The notes under the pieces are model-generated. The model made no database searches, was not told the origin of the DNA, and was given only the letters and a program-made list of their open reading frames with translations. The position numbers and the translations under genes are program-made. From NCBI RefSeq assembly GCF_024343675.1, contig NZ_RJUD01000020.1:1-64000 (forward strand): a stretch of 64,000 bases of DNA. The letters run 5' to 3'. Of the stretch, positions 1-8,675 are shown one piece after another. The DNA is from Lacihabitans sp. CS3-21 (lineage in GTDB: Bacteria > Bacteroidota > Bacteroidia > Cytophagales > Spirosomataceae). The first letter of the stretch is position 1; each line of letters starts with the position of its first letter.

Positions 1-1758
1 TACCAATTCCTTTTCAGAAAGAATTTTTTCCACAAATCGTACGGCTTTATCGGTTACTTTTAGAGAAGTACCCAGCGGTGTTTCTATGTTTATCAAAAAC
101 TGAGGTTTTTCGGATTTAGGGAAGACACTAATTCCAATTACTTTGATCAGTCCCAAACTTCCAATAAATATTAAAATGGCTACTCCGAGGGTTTTGAAGG
201 GGTTGGCCAATGACCATGATAATATTTTTTTGTAAGATCCATCTATAGCCCTATTGAGAAACTGCAAAAACACGTTTCCATGCTCTTCCTCCTCTTTAGG
301 CATCAAAAGGCTTGCTAAAAATGGCACGATAGTCAAAGAAACAAAAAGCGAAGCTAATACCGTAGTGATAACTGCCATGGGCAAACTTCGTATAAAATCT
401 CCTGCAGATTCTGGCAAAAATGTCAGTGGCAAAAACGCAAATATCAGTGTAGCGGTACAGCCTAATACTGCCAAACTTATCTGTTTGGTAGCTTCAGTAG
501 CAGCTTGTTTTCTAGAATATCCCATACGCAAATACCGGGCAATATTCTCTACTACCACGATGGAATCATCCACCAATAACCCTAAAGAAATAACCAAACC
601 AACCACCGAAAGCTGATTAATCCCATAACCTAAAATATCTAGACCCGCCAAACCGATAGCCAAGGAAAGCGGAATAGAAATCATGACAATCAAAGCTGCT
701 CTAAAACCTAGTGGAATGAGCGTAATTAAAACCAAAACAATAGCAATAGCAAAATCCCTACCCAATCCTAAGAGCCTTTTTGACACACTATGTGCTTGGT
801 CGAAGCTTTTTTCAAACTTAATATGTTGAGGAAGTGTTTTCTCAAAATCTGCTAAAAGCGGAGAAAGTATTTTGTTTACATCAAAAATATTAGTGTTTTT
901 TTTCTGGGAAGCAGTGATAAAAATTCCTCTTTTTCCATTAAGTCTAGCCAAATAGGTCTCATCTTCATAACCAAAATTCACATCAGCAACATCTTTCAAA
1001 TAAGTAATTTGAGTTCCTGATGTACTTATAACGGTATTTTTTATTTCGTCAATAGATTCATAAGAACCCGATGTTTTCACATTGATTTTTCGATCCCCAA
1101 TTTCAATAGCTCCGGCTGGAATGTTCATGTTTTCAGACTGAACTATTTGCATAATCCTACTCAAAGGAATCTTAAACTGTGCTAACCTATCGGTGTTGAT
1201 AGCGATTCGTACAATTCGTTCAGGAGCAGCGTGTATATCCACATCCTTAATGTCTTTGATTTTCTTAATTTTTATTTTAAGATCATCTGCATAGGTTTTG
1301 AGTTCATTATAGGAAGCTGTTTCAGACAAGAATGCAGCCTGTATAATATTTACGGTTTCGGGTGTATACTTAAAAACATCCAATGCAAATAAATCTTGAG
1401 GAAGCTTGCTTCTTAAGCTGTTCAATTCACGCAAAACCTCATTATTCTTTTCGTCTTCTTTTACATTATGATTAAACTCTATGATGATAGAAGCAACACC
1501 GTCGTTTGCATAAGAAATCATTTTTTTGATGTCTGCTATGCTACTCATTTTGTCCTCTATGGGTTCCAAAATGAGTTTTTCCATGTCTTCGGGGCTAGTT
1601 CCTGGATATACTACAACGATAGAGTTGAACGTGGCTTTGAGCACTGGATCCTCTGCTTTGGGCATATTGAGTAGAGAGCTGATTCCTAGTGCAATAATCA
1701 TTATAAAAATGATTATGGTAAACTGATGGTTTTTTACGGAAAAATCTGTTATTTTCAT
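1..1758 (-). CDS. RND efflux transporter permease (partial, N-terminal 586 residues)
   Basis: This is the inner-membrane proton-driven pump of a tripartite RND exporter. It runs off the left edge, so only the N-terminal 586 codons are present. The start MKITDFSVKN is followed by the first membrane helix (about residues 12-31). A large periplasmic porter region comes next, then a cluster of helices at about 340-470. The conserved proton-relay pair Asp397-Asp398 lies in the motif GLLVDDSIVVVEN of helix 4, as in AcrB-type pumps. The gene lies 14 bp downstream of its adaptor gene and is last in the visible operon. The substrate cannot be read from the sequence; the adaptor and TolC partner beside it fit export of hydrophobic or toxic compounds. 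Confidence 0.93.
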   Translation of the reverse strand, partial: MKITDFSVKNHQFTIIIFIMIIALGISSLLNMPKAEDPVLKATFNSIVVVYPGTSPEDMEKLILEPIEDKMSSIADIKKMISYANDGVASIIIEFNHNVKEDEKNNEVLRELNSLRSKLPQDLFALDVFKYTPETVNIIQAAFLSETASYNELKTYADDLKIKIKKIKDIKDVDIHAAPERIVRIAINTDRLAQFKIPLSRIMQIVQSENMNIPAGAIEIGDRKINVKTSGSYESIDEIKNTVISTSGTQITYLKDVADVNFGYEDETYLARLNGKRGIFITASQKKNTNIFDVNKILSPLLADFEKTLPQHIKFEKSFDQAHSVSKRLLGLGRDFAIAIVLVLITLIPLGFRAALIVMISIPLSLAIGLAGLDILGYGINQLSVVGLVISLGLLVDDSIVVVENIARYLRMGYSRKQAATEATKQISLAVLGCTATLIFAFLPLTFLPESAGDFIRSLPMAVITTVLASLFVSLTIVPFLASLLMPKEEEEHGNVFLQFLNRAIDGSYKKILSWSLANPFKTLGVAILIFIGSLGLIKVIGISVFPKSEKPQFLINIETPLGTSLKVTDKAVRFVEKILSEKELV

Positions 1759-1772
1759 CGTTCGACTATTTA

Positions 1773-2819
1773 TTATGGATGAAATAATTTGACTTTTTCT
1801 CCATCAGTAACAAAACCACTTCCTCGGGTAACTATCTGTTCTCCTCGGCTTAGTCCAGAAATCAACTCCACAGTTTCGTCATAAATTTTTCCAATTTTTA
1901 CCGGTTTTTTGAACACTTTACTTGTTGCTGAATCAAAAACATATACAAATGCTTTTTCGGCATCAGCTTCTACTATGGACGTAATTGGCAGTACCAAACT
2001 GTTATTGCTTAAACTTGGTTGTATATTTACTTTTGCGACAAAGCCAGAGATCAATTTTTTAGCGGTGGGTAACATTTGAAGCTCCACCTCAAATGTCCCA
2101 GTTGATGGGTTAATCGTTTGAGCAATTTGGCTAACCTTCGCAGTAAAGTTCTCGTTTGGATACGCATCTAACTGAACACTTGCCTTATCTCCAATCTTGA
2201 GTTTTACGATTTCTTTGTCTGCCAAACCTACGTTTAAAGTATATGCATTGGTACCTGTTCCGAGAATTATAGCGGGGGAAAACGGCACAATTAATTCGCC
2301 TTGCTCAGATATTTTTCTTAGTATTTTTCCGGATGTTGGAGCAAATATTTTTGAAAGTTTACGGTTAAATTCTGCCGCAGTAGCAGCCTCTGTTGCTAGT
2401 TCTAAGCCACTTGTTGCATCCTGTAAATTGGTCTGAGTGGCCGCTTGATCGTCATAGAGCTTTTTTATTCTATCAAAATCACGTTTGGCTTTTTGGAGAC
2501 CTATTTTAGCTTGATTTACTTGAGCGTCTATTTCTGACATATCTAGTTCCGCCAAAAGTTGTCCAGCTGAAACGGCCTGTCCTTCTGAAACATACATGCG
2601 TTTAATCATTCCACCAGTTTTAAAAGCCAATTTAAGTTCAGATTTTGAAGATAAGACTCCAGAAGAATTTATCTGTTCTGTTAGGTTTTGACTTTGAACT
2701 GTAGCAACTTCAATAGTTTGTAGTTGTGCATCTTTGGTATTGGTTTCCTGCTTTTCTTTGCTTTTACAAGAAAACACCAATCCACTGATTGTTAATGTAA
2801 TAAAAAATAGTTTTTTCAT
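1773..2819 (-). CDS. RND efflux periplasmic adaptor (membrane fusion protein), lipoprotein
   Basis: This 348-residue adaptor should bridge the RND pump and the TolC channel in the periplasm. The N-terminus is a lipoprotein signal ending in LVFSC, so Cys18 is the likely acylated residue. A biotinyl-lipoyl-like half (KTGGMIKRMYVSEGQAVSAG, about 67-86) precedes an alpha-hairpin (about 95-150) rich in Lys and Ala. The second lipoyl half (IFAPTSGKILRK) and beta-barrel and membrane-proximal domains follow. The length is normal for the AcrA/MexA-like family. The gene is 112 bp downstream of the TolC gene and 14 bp upstream of the pump gene, in the same operon. Confidence 0.93.
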   Translation of the reverse strand: MKKLFFITLTISGLVFSCKSKEKQETNTKDAQLQTIEVATVQSQNLTEQINSSGVLSSKSELKLAFKTGGMIKRMYVSEGQAVSAGQLLAELDMSEIDAQVNQAKIGLQKAKRDFDRIKKLYDDQAATQTNLQDATSGLELATEAATAAEFNRKLSKIFAPTSGKILRKISEQGELIVPFSPAIILGTGTNAYTLNVGLADKEIVKLKIGDKASVQLDAYPNENFTAKVSQIAQTINPSTGTFEVELQMLPTAKKLISGFVAKVNIQPSLSNNSLVLPITSIVEADAEKAFVYVFDSATSKVFKKPVKIGKIYDETVELISGLSRGEQIVTRGSGFVTDGEKVKLFHP

Positions 2820-2931
2820 TTTTTAAAATTTTTCTCTTCTAGTATTCTTTTGTCTTTTAGAAATTCAATGATTCTTTATCGTTGGTTAAAAAGCAATAGC
2901 AAATTTCAAATTATATGAGCTAAGGCTTTCA

Positions 2932-4278
2932 TCATAACCCACTCACTTTTTTAAGGTCTGCATATTTTACCCATATATCATATTTATTTAAACTTTCGGC
3001 TAATTTGGCTAACATCAGGTCATTTTGAGCTTTTGAAACTTCCATAAAAATCGCATTACCGTTTTTGTACCTACTGCTTACCAAATCGTATATTTTTTGA
3101 GTTTTATCAATTCCTCCTTTTGCAGATGTTAGGTTGGAAATACTTACCTGCAGCTCTTTATATTTTTGTAATACTTGCAACTGCATCTGAGTTTTTACCT
3201 CTTCCTGTTTTATGTTCAAAATCTCTGTTGAAATTTTGGTTTGTTCTATTTTATGTTTTTTTTCATATCCATGAAACAAATCCCATGTAAGACCCAGTTG
3301 AGCCACCAAATATGCTTGATTAGAAAAACTATATCCGAAGCCTTGAAAACCGGTATTGGCTCCAATGAATACCTGAGGCAGTTTGGCATTTTTTTGTTGA
3401 AGATTCAATAGCGACTGATTGATTCTTTTTCCGCTATTTATTTGATCAAATTCGGGACGGTTTTCCATTGCAGACTGGGTATATTTAGGAAGGTCCGACA
3501 GCAAAGGCAAGCTAAGTATTAAGTTGGCATCTACCTCAACTGGCTCTTCTAAAGACCTGTTTATCAAAAAATTAAAATATGCCTTGGCTAAAGTGCTATT
3601 TTTTTGAGCTTCTACAATTTGCTGTTCAAGTTTCTCTTGTTCATATTCTGAAGTTAAGACCACATCTTTTAGAATCACATGGTTATCCAGTAATTTTTTA
3701 TTCAGAATATTCAATTCTTGTAAAACGGACTTTGAGTTTTCATAAATTTTTATGACTTCCAACGACTGCAAATATTGATAATATGCATGCTCAATGTTGT
3801 GCTTGAGTTCATATTCTAAAAATCGCTTTTTTGCATATTCGGATTGCAATATTTCCTTTTGAACAGCTATATTATTCTTTATGTCTGGATTGAAAATCGG
3901 ATATTGGATGGCAAACTTTGTGTCGTGAAAATTATTTGGTGCCAGCAGCTGATTGACATTTTCTACTTGGGGAAAATTGTTGGTCTTGGTAAGTTGATTA
4001 AGCGTAGAATACACGGGGTTGAGCAAATCTCCTATCGGGAACTCTAATCTACGACCGCCAGCTGCCAAGGAATAAGTAGGTGAAAAACTTATCTTAGGGA
4101 AGAGATTAGAATTGGCAATATCAATACTTTTTAGAACTTTTTGCAGTTCTAAATTTTCTTGCTTCAGCGAAAGATTACTTTCCAAGCCTTGGTTGATGTA
4201 AGCCTGCAAAATATTCGATTGTGCGGTCGCATTCTGGCCAACTAAAGCTAAAAACAATATTATGTGTAGTTTTTTCAT
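2932..4278 (-). CDS. TolC family outer-membrane channel
   Basis: This 448-residue TolC-type outer-membrane efflux protein begins with a signal peptide (MKKLHIILFLALVGQNATAQ). It has the long helical repeats typical of the family, for example about 125-245 and 330-440. It should form the trimeric exit duct for the adaptor and RND pump downstream. The stop codon may not be the ancestral end: in the +1 frame past the stop another 16 codons stay open and end in aromatic-rich YNLKFAIAF, so a one-base deletion in the GGG run at about 2935-2938 is possible. The start lies 5 bp after the thioesterase stop. Confidence 0.92.
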   Translation of the reverse strand: MKKLHIILFLALVGQNATAQSNILQAYINQGLESNLSLKQENLELQKVLKSIDIANSNLFPKISFSPTYSLAAGGRRLEFPIGDLLNPVYSTLNQLTKTNNFPQVENVNQLLAPNNFHDTKFAIQYPIFNPDIKNNIAVQKEILQSEYAKKRFLEYELKHNIEHAYYQYLQSLEVIKIYENSKSVLQELNILNKKLLDNHVILKDVVLTSEYEQEKLEQQIVEAQKNSTLAKAYFNFLINRSLEEPVEVDANLILSLPLLSDLPKYTQSAMENRPEFDQINSGKRINQSLLNLQQKNAKLPQVFIGANTGFQGFGYSFSNQAYLVAQLGLTWDLFHGYEKKHKIEQTKISTEILNIKQEEVKTQMQLQVLQKYKELQVSISNLTSAKGGIDKTQKIYDLVSSRYKNGNAIFMEVSKAQNDLMLAKLAESLNKYDIWVKYADLKKVSGL

Positions 4279-4283
4279 ACTCT

Positions 4284-4694
4284 TTATCGATTTGTAAGTG
4301 CTAAGTTGGAAGCCGCTTTGGCTATCAATTTGCCTTCTTCATTATAAACTTTGCACTCAGCATGGGCGATGGTTCTGCCATCTCTGATTACTTCTGATAT
4401 TACTCTAAGCTTTTCTCCTAATTTTGCTGGCCTTAAGAAGTCAATGTTTAGGTTCACAGCTACATAAAATCCGGTTTTCCCCAAAAAATAAGTAGTCATA
4501 CCCATCACTTCGTCAATTAACCCAGCTATGGCACCACCATGCATAATTCCTGCCGGGTTGGTTAATTCTTCTCGAACCACAAACTCTATAGTTAGGCTAC
4601 CCGCACTAGCTTCAATGAATTTGCCGTTGAGCCATCTTCCAAAAGGTGATGGGCTTATGTCTTTTGCTTCTTTTCCTATCAATTCCTTGAACAT
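4284..4694 (-). CDS. PaaI-family hotdog thioesterase
   Basis: This 136-residue single hotdog-fold protein belongs to the PaaI/4HBT acyl-CoA thioesterase group. The signature HGGAIAGLIDEVMG (about residues 52-65) holds the oxyanion-hole Gly and acidic catalytic residue region, and the second half VNLNIDFLRPAKLGEKL is the standard family strand. It probably hydrolyses acyl- or aryl-CoA esters in the cytoplasm; the substrate is unknown. Spacing is 9 bp from DUF4260 and 5 bp to the TolC gene, so it belongs to the TetR-led operon. Confidence 0.85.
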   Translation of the reverse strand: MFKELIGKEAKDISPSPFGRWLNGKFIEASAGSLTIEFVVREELTNPAGIMHGGAIAGLIDEVMGMTTYFLGKTGFYVAVNLNIDFLRPAKLGEKLRVISEVIRDGRTIAHAECKVYNEEGKLIAKAASNLALTNR

Positions 4695-4703
4695 GTCTAA
4701 TAT

Positions 4704-5057
4704 TTAGTTTTTTCCGATGATACCTAAATGTGTATTTTTAAATCCTGATTCATGTTTTAAGCCGTAGCCAAACATTCTGTCCATTGCAGAATGTGAAAGC
4801 AAAATAGCTCCTGCCAAACTCATTTCATTCTTTCCCAAAGCATAACCAAATATGATGCAAAGAATAGCCAAACCCTTGTGATGCACCAAGTTGTATAACC
4901 ATGCACCTATTTTGGAGTTAATCAGATATCCTATCATTGACAAATCAGGAACGAGTAAAAGTGCCGGAAACCACCACCATTCATAGCTGAGCAATCCAAA
5001 AAAGAATATTCCGAAAAGGAATTCTGCTAAATCTTCAAGTTTTAATAGGGTTTTCAT
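4704..5057 (-). CDS. DUF4260 family membrane protein
   Basis: This 117-residue hydrophobic protein has about three or four membrane helices. It carries the family C-terminal hallmark HSAMDRMFGYGLKHESGF and ends near HLGIIGKN. The function of DUF4260 is not established. It sits between the reductase (3 bp) and the thioesterase (9 bp) in a tight operon, which suggests a shared role in a chemical-stress response. That role is inference from context. Confidence 0.8.
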   Translation of the reverse strand: MKTLLKLEDLAEFLFGIFFFGLLSYEWWWFPALLLVPDLSMIGYLINSKIGAWLYNLVHHKGLAILCIIFGYALGKNEMSLAGAILLSHSAMDRMFGYGLKHESGFKNTHLGIIGKN

Positions 5058-5060
5058 GTT

Positions 5061-5639
5061 TTAAATTTGTTTTGAACCGAGGGTATTTATTTTTTCTAAA
5101 TGCTTTTTCCTGAATTCGTCAGTCGAAAATCTAATAGGGCCAATTGATGTAATTTTTACTGGTTTTATTCCACAGAATTCTAAAATCATCTTTTTCAAAG
5201 CTTTATGTGCGGGTTCGCCATAAATAAGCCAATGATACCAAGGTGGTTGATCCATGGTGGTAATTACTCTGGCAGATTTCCCAGTCAGATATTTATCCCA
5301 CCAAACTGAATTTTCTCTTTTTTGAAAAGCAAAACCTGGCAGAAATGTCCTGTCGAAAAAACCTTTCAAAAGTGCGGGCATTCCGCCCCACCAAAGCGGA
5401 TAAACAATGACAAGGTGATCTGCCCATTTTATTTTATCTTGAGCTACTAGAAGGTCTGGCTCCAATTCTGTACGTTTTCTGTATCCAAAATTTAAATTTG
5501 GATTAAAACTTATCTCACTCACTACAATTTCTTGCACTTCAGCACCTTCACTTATGGCTCCCATTTTATACGCATTTCCCAATGCCCTACAATAACTCTC
5601 TTCGTCAGGATGGCCTTGTATGATAAGTATTTTTTTCAT
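5061..5639 (-). CDS. NAD(P)H-dependent flavodoxin-fold oxidoreductase
   Basis: This 192-residue protein belongs to the NQO1/KefF/MdaB-like family of FMN- or FAD-dependent quinone or xenobiotic reductases. The N-terminus KILIIQGHPDEESYC is the nucleotide-phosphate loop. The segment VYPLWWGGMPALLKGFFDR (about residues 78-96) is the conserved flavin/substrate motif. The start is set at the ATG giving MKKILIIQGHP: an upstream in-frame ATG would add 15 residues lying inside the previous gene. Its ATG shares one base with the DUF3995 stop (TAATG), so translation is probably coupled. It likely reduces quinones or electrophiles alongside the efflux pump. Confidence 0.87.
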   Translation of the reverse strand: MKKILIIQGHPDEESYCRALGNAYKMGAISEGAEVQEIVVSEISFNPNLNFGYRKRTELEPDLLVAQDKIKWADHLVIVYPLWWGGMPALLKGFFDRTFLPGFAFQKRENSVWWDKYLTGKSARVITTMDQPPWYHWLIYGEPAHKALKKMILEFCGIKPVKITSIGPIRFSTDEFRKKHLEKINTLGSKQI

Positions 5640-6067
5640 TATATATAAATTGCAATCAAGAGTGATACGGCTACAAAAGCACAAATCGGCGTAAAATATT
5701 TAGTGTCGTTGATGGCAAATTCAGTATTTTTTATTTTCTTAAAAAAACCAACATACTTAAAATCTCCTAAAGCCCTAATTGCAAATACTGCAACTAAAAT
5801 GAGTAATAGACTTGATAAATACTGACCGATAATATCAAAATTAAACCAACCTGCAGCCTGAGCAAATATTAAACTTATTAGAAGAAAGGGAATGGCTACA
5901 GCAAAAGTGGCTATTGGTGAAGGGGTAAATACCCGTTTCTGAGAATTAATTTGCGGCAAAACTGCATTTGCTCCCCATTTGCCTCCAAATACCCAATAAA
6001 AATGTATTGTAGCAACAAAAAAGAGAATTAAAGCATTTACACCAAAAAGAATTTGATTGATATTCAT
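5639..6067 (-). CDS. DUF3995 domain membrane protein
   Basis: This 142-residue protein has about four membrane helices. The N-terminal HFYWVFGGKWG (about residues 22-32) and the end FTPICAFVAVSLLIAIYI are typical of DUF3995. No function is established for the family. The start MNINQILFGVN is preferred over an upstream ATG inside the TetR gene. It follows the TetR stop by 4 bp and overlaps the reductase ATG by one base. Confidence 0.82.
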   Translation of the reverse strand: MNINQILFGVNALILFFVATIHFYWVFGGKWGANAVLPQINSQKRVFTPSPIATFAVAIPFLLISLIFAQAAGWFNFDIIGQYLSSLLLILVAVFAIRALGDFKYVGFFKKIKNTEFAINDTKYFTPICAFVAVSLLIAIYI

Positions 6068-6071
6068 GGTA

Positions 6072-6686
6072 TTATAATTTTCTGAGTGACTCAATCATAA
6101 CTTCCAATGCTCTCTGCAATCTCGGGATACGCTCTTCTTCTGGAAACATCGACATGCGTTTGCGGAGGTGTAAACTCGCAAAACCATGTACATTGGCCCA
6201 AATCATCATCGCCAAATCATCTGAATTTTGCCCTTTAAAATATCCTTTGGTTTTACAAGAATCAATCAGAGCAATAAGCAAATTCAATGCTGTGTGACCA
6301 TCTTCCCAAACATCGCATCGGCATTCCAAAGCTTCTATCGGAGCGGTCATCAAAAACATCAATTCATAAAGTTCTGGATTTTCTATCGCAAACTTCAAAT
6401 ACTCATGACCCATAGCAATCAGCTGTTCAAAAGGATCACTAATGGGTGCTACGACCATAAACTTTGCTATCAAACCTTGAAAGGCCTCTTGATGTAATGC
6501 AAACAAAAGCTCGTTTTTGTCCTTAAAATACAGATAAATTGTGCCTGGACTGTATTCTATTTCCTCGGCAATATTTCGGATAGAAGTTTTCTCAAAACCA
6601 TGATCTAGAAAAAGCTTTTTTGCAGCTTCTAATATCTTGGTTTTCATTTCTTCTTTCTCTCTTTCTTTTCTATCTGCTACGCCCAT
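6072..6686 (-). CDS. TetR/AcrR family repressor of the efflux operon
   Basis: This 204-residue TetR-type regulator has an N-terminal helix-turn-helix at about residues 15-60 (ILEAAKKLFLDHGFEKTSI, then YSPGTIYLYFKDK). The ligand-binding half carries the motif MIWANVHGFASLHL, as in TetR members with a WHG-type C-terminal domain. It is the first gene of an eight-gene minus-strand operon ending in the RND pump. An inverted repeat overlaps its promoter, so it probably represses itself and the operon until a toxic ligand binds. The ligand is unknown. Confidence 0.9.
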   Translation of the reverse strand: MGVADRKEREKEEMKTKILEAAKKLFLDHGFEKTSIRNIAEEIEYSPGTIYLYFKDKNELLFALHQEAFQGLIAKFMVVAPISDPFEQLIAMGHEYLKFAIENPELYELMFLMTAPIEALECRCDVWEDGHTALNLLIALIDSCKTKGYFKGQNSDDLAMMIWANVHGFASLHLRKRMSMFPEEERIPRLQRALEVMIESLRKL

Positions 6687-6719
6687 TATTATTAAACAAT
6701 TGTTTTTTACTTAACACTA

Positions 6720-6751
6720 CAAACTAAATGAACACTGTTTAGTATTCCAAA
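6720..6751 (-). promoter_or_regulatory. Promoter of the TetR/efflux operon with overlapping palindromes
   Basis: Read on the minus strand, a TTTG box (6748-6751) is followed by 20 bp and TTAGTTTG (6720-6727), close to the Bacteroidota consensus TTTG-N19-21-TAnnTTTG. The inverted repeat ACTAAA-N9-TTTAGT (6723-6728 and 6738-6743) covers the -7 box, and a perfect 12-bp palindrome AAACAATTGTTT lies at 6694-6705 just before the start codon. Both are plausible TetR operators. Binding is inferred. Confidence 0.6.
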
Positions 6752-6801
6752 TTATTTCTAAAAAAATTATTAAAAGGTAGAAAAACGGCATAAATGGTAT
6801 T

Positions 6802-6809
6802 TAGCTTTG
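6802..6809 (+). promoter_or_regulatory. -7 promoter element of the nuclease gene
   Basis: TAGCTTTG is an exact match to TAnnTTTG, 21 bp before the nuclease ATG. No clear TTTG box is seen at the expected -33 distance. Confidence 0.45.
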
Positions 6810-6830
6810 TAGCTACAAAAACGTGCCAAA

Positions 6831-7277
6831 ATGTTATTTAGCCTCTCACTATTTATTAAGGCCTTGCTTTTTTTCCAAACCTTAAGCTCCGATGTTGTGG
6901 GCATAATGGACGGAGATACTATAGAATTAAGGATGGTTTCGAATGACCCAAGAGCCAGAGCAAGAACTGGCAAAAACCTAAGAATAAGGCTTGCACATGT
7001 TGATTGTCCTGAGCGTGGAATGCCATTTTATCAAAACGCTAAGCGGTTTACGTCAGAAAAATGTTACCGAAAAACTGTGAAGATAATCCACAGCAACCAA
7101 TTTGATAGATATGGGCGATTGGTAGGAGAAGTAATATTGCTGGATGGTACGAATCTTAACCAAGAACTAGTAAAAGCTGGAATGGCAATTCATTATAAAA
7201 AATATTCGAGTTCTGGTGTATATTCAAATTTAGAAATAAAAGCTAGGTTAAAAAAAGTTGGCATTTGGTCAGACTAA
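6831..7277 (+). CDS. Exported thermonuclease-like (SNase) nuclease
   Basis: This 148-residue staphylococcal-nuclease-fold protein has a hydrophobic N-terminus (about residues 1-18) acting as signal or anchor. The core MDGDTIELRM starts the OB-fold. RIRLAHVDCPERG (about 51-63) supplies the Arg and Glu equivalents of SNase Arg35 and Glu43, and FDRYGRLVGEV (about 93-103) supplies the Arg87 equivalent. All three catalytic residues are therefore present. It should cleave DNA or RNA with calcium, probably outside the cytoplasm. It is monocistronic and convergent with the next gene, 3 bp away. Confidence 0.88.
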   Translation: MLFSLSLFIKALLFFQTLSSDVVGIMDGDTIELRMVSNDPRARARTGKNLRIRLAHVDCPERGMPFYQNAKRFTSEKCYRKTVKIIHSNQFDRYGRLVGEVILLDGTNLNQELVKAGMAIHYKKYSSSGVYSNLEIKARLKKVGIWSD

Positions 7278-7280
7278 CAT

Positions 7281-7751
7281 TTACTTTCTTACAAAAAGCA
7301 AATACTCATTATTGTTAGAACCTAAAATAAGTTCATCGTAACCGTGTCCATTGTAATTAATAGAAAGGACAAAATTGTTTGCCTCCATAAACATCCATTG
7401 GAATTTAGAATCCGCTTCGGTTTCATAGGGCTTATTCAGTATTTGAAGATTTAAGTTTTCAAAAGTTCCAGAAATTTGGTCATTTTCAGAATTTTCAATA
7501 CTTGTAATATACTCTCCCTTTCCTATCAATAGATTGATTTTTGCTGTATAAGATTTATCATCATTAAATGTGAGCCGATATAGACTTTTCTCATAGTCAA
7601 AATCTGAACACACATAACAGGTATAATCAGTGGTATGATTAAAAGTACCCACATAACGCCATTCCCCAGCCATGCCTTTTTCTGCATTGACCTCCTGTTT
7701 ATCGCATTGAAAGACTCCAAAAATCAAGAAAGTAAGCAGTATTTTGTACAT
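7281..7751 (-). CDS. Hypothetical secreted or lipoprotein
   Basis: I do not recognise this 156-residue protein. It has an N-terminal signal (MYKILLTFLIFGVFQC) in which Cys16 could be acylated, although Gln at -1 is unusual for a lipobox. The mature part is rich in aromatic and acidic residues (GEWRYVGTFNHTTDYTCYVC) and looks like a small beta-sandwich or lipocalin-like lipoprotein. Three further Cys lie near residues 44-48. Convergent with the nuclease gene. Confidence 0.7.
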   Translation of the reverse strand: MYKILLTFLIFGVFQCDKQEVNAEKGMAGEWRYVGTFNHTTDYTCYVCSDFDYEKSLYRLTFNDDKSYTAKINLLIGKGEYITSIENSENDQISGTFENLNLQILNKPYETEADSKFQWMFMEANNFVLSINYNGHGYDELILGSNNNEYLLFVRK

Positions 7752-8027
7752 TGTTTAAGTAGAATAGATATTCATTGAATCAATATTTCCAAAACGAAAA
7801 ACTTCAAAATTTTGGTATGCCAACTTTCAATTTTGAAATATTTTGACAAAGCGATAGAAAAAATTCAAATTTTACGAAATATTCCTATTCATGGCTTTAG
7901 GTAGGCAATCACACAATACTTAGAGTTATGTTTCTTGCAAAAGACTATAAATGGGAAGAATACATAAAAACCTTAGAATTTCAAAAAAATATTAAAACCA
8001 CCTTTTTGTTAAAAATATTGATTTTGA

Positions 8028-8675
8028 TTACTTAAGGCCTTTTAAAACATCCATCAAATCTTGTGGATTTTTGCCAAAATAGTCATTGAGGAAGTAAATC
8101 ATACCCGCCAAAAGAAGACCAAAAGCCAAAAGAACCAACACTTGTATATCAGTTATTTTTTGAATCTCTTGCCTGTCTTTTAGTTCGCAAACTTCCCCAG
8201 GGCAATACTGCACTTTGCCTTTATTGAACAATCCATAAACTTTACAACCTATACAAATGCCAAAAGCCACCTCAAAAAACATCAAAATCATACAAATCAG
8301 GCAAGAAATACCGTTGGCTGGCCCGTATGCATTAAAGATTATCATATGAATAAACATAGCAGTGGAAAGCGTGAGACCAATCATCCAGGCAAACTTCTTT
8401 TGTGCAGCTCCAACATATTGCGGGGTTTGGTTTCTAACCATAAATCGGGCAATGATTAGCGAAGGTGAATATTTTGGATTTATGAAAACCCTTATGGACA
8501 TGTCAAGCATAAATACCGTTATGAAGTATTTAATCAGCAAAAAATTTGCCTCAAACATGATTAGCATAAAAGATATCAACATAAAGAGGAACAAAATACC
8601 TGCGGCTCCTCTGATTTCTCTCTCATTTAATACAGGAATATTGTACCCATCAACTGACTCACCGAATTGTTTCAT
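8028..8675 (-). CDS. DUF4395 family membrane protein with Cys pairs
   Basis: This 215-residue integral membrane protein has about four to five helices. The N-terminus VDGYNIPVLNEREIRGAAG and the segment RVFINPKYSPSLIIARFM (about 62-79) are DUF4395 hallmarks. Six cysteines form CLIC (125-128), CIGC (141-144) and C-x4-C (158-163), with the last group next to a membrane edge. The pattern would suit redox or metal chemistry, but no function is established. It is a single gene. The 276 bp between it and the 7281 gene hold no convincing gene. Confidence 0.82.
   Translation of the reverse strand: MKQFGESVDGYNIPVLNEREIRGAAGILFLFMLISFMLIMFEANFLLIKYFITVFMLDMSIRVFINPKYSPSLIIARFMVRNQTPQYVGAAQKKFAWMIGLTLSTAMFIHMIIFNAYGPANGISCLICMILMFFEVAFGICIGCKVYGLFNKGKVQYCPGEVCELKDRQEIQKITDIQVLVLLAFGLLLAGMIYFLNDYFGKNPQDLMDVLKGLK

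Noticed and set aside
254-616. 120-codon plus-strand open frame
   Set aside because: It lies wholly antisense to the RND permease, has no start context or family match, and its composition is that of a shadow frame.
7928-8035. 35-codon plus-strand open frame before the DUF4395 stop
   Set aside because: No promoter match or recognisable protein; it overlaps the end of a confident gene on the other strand.
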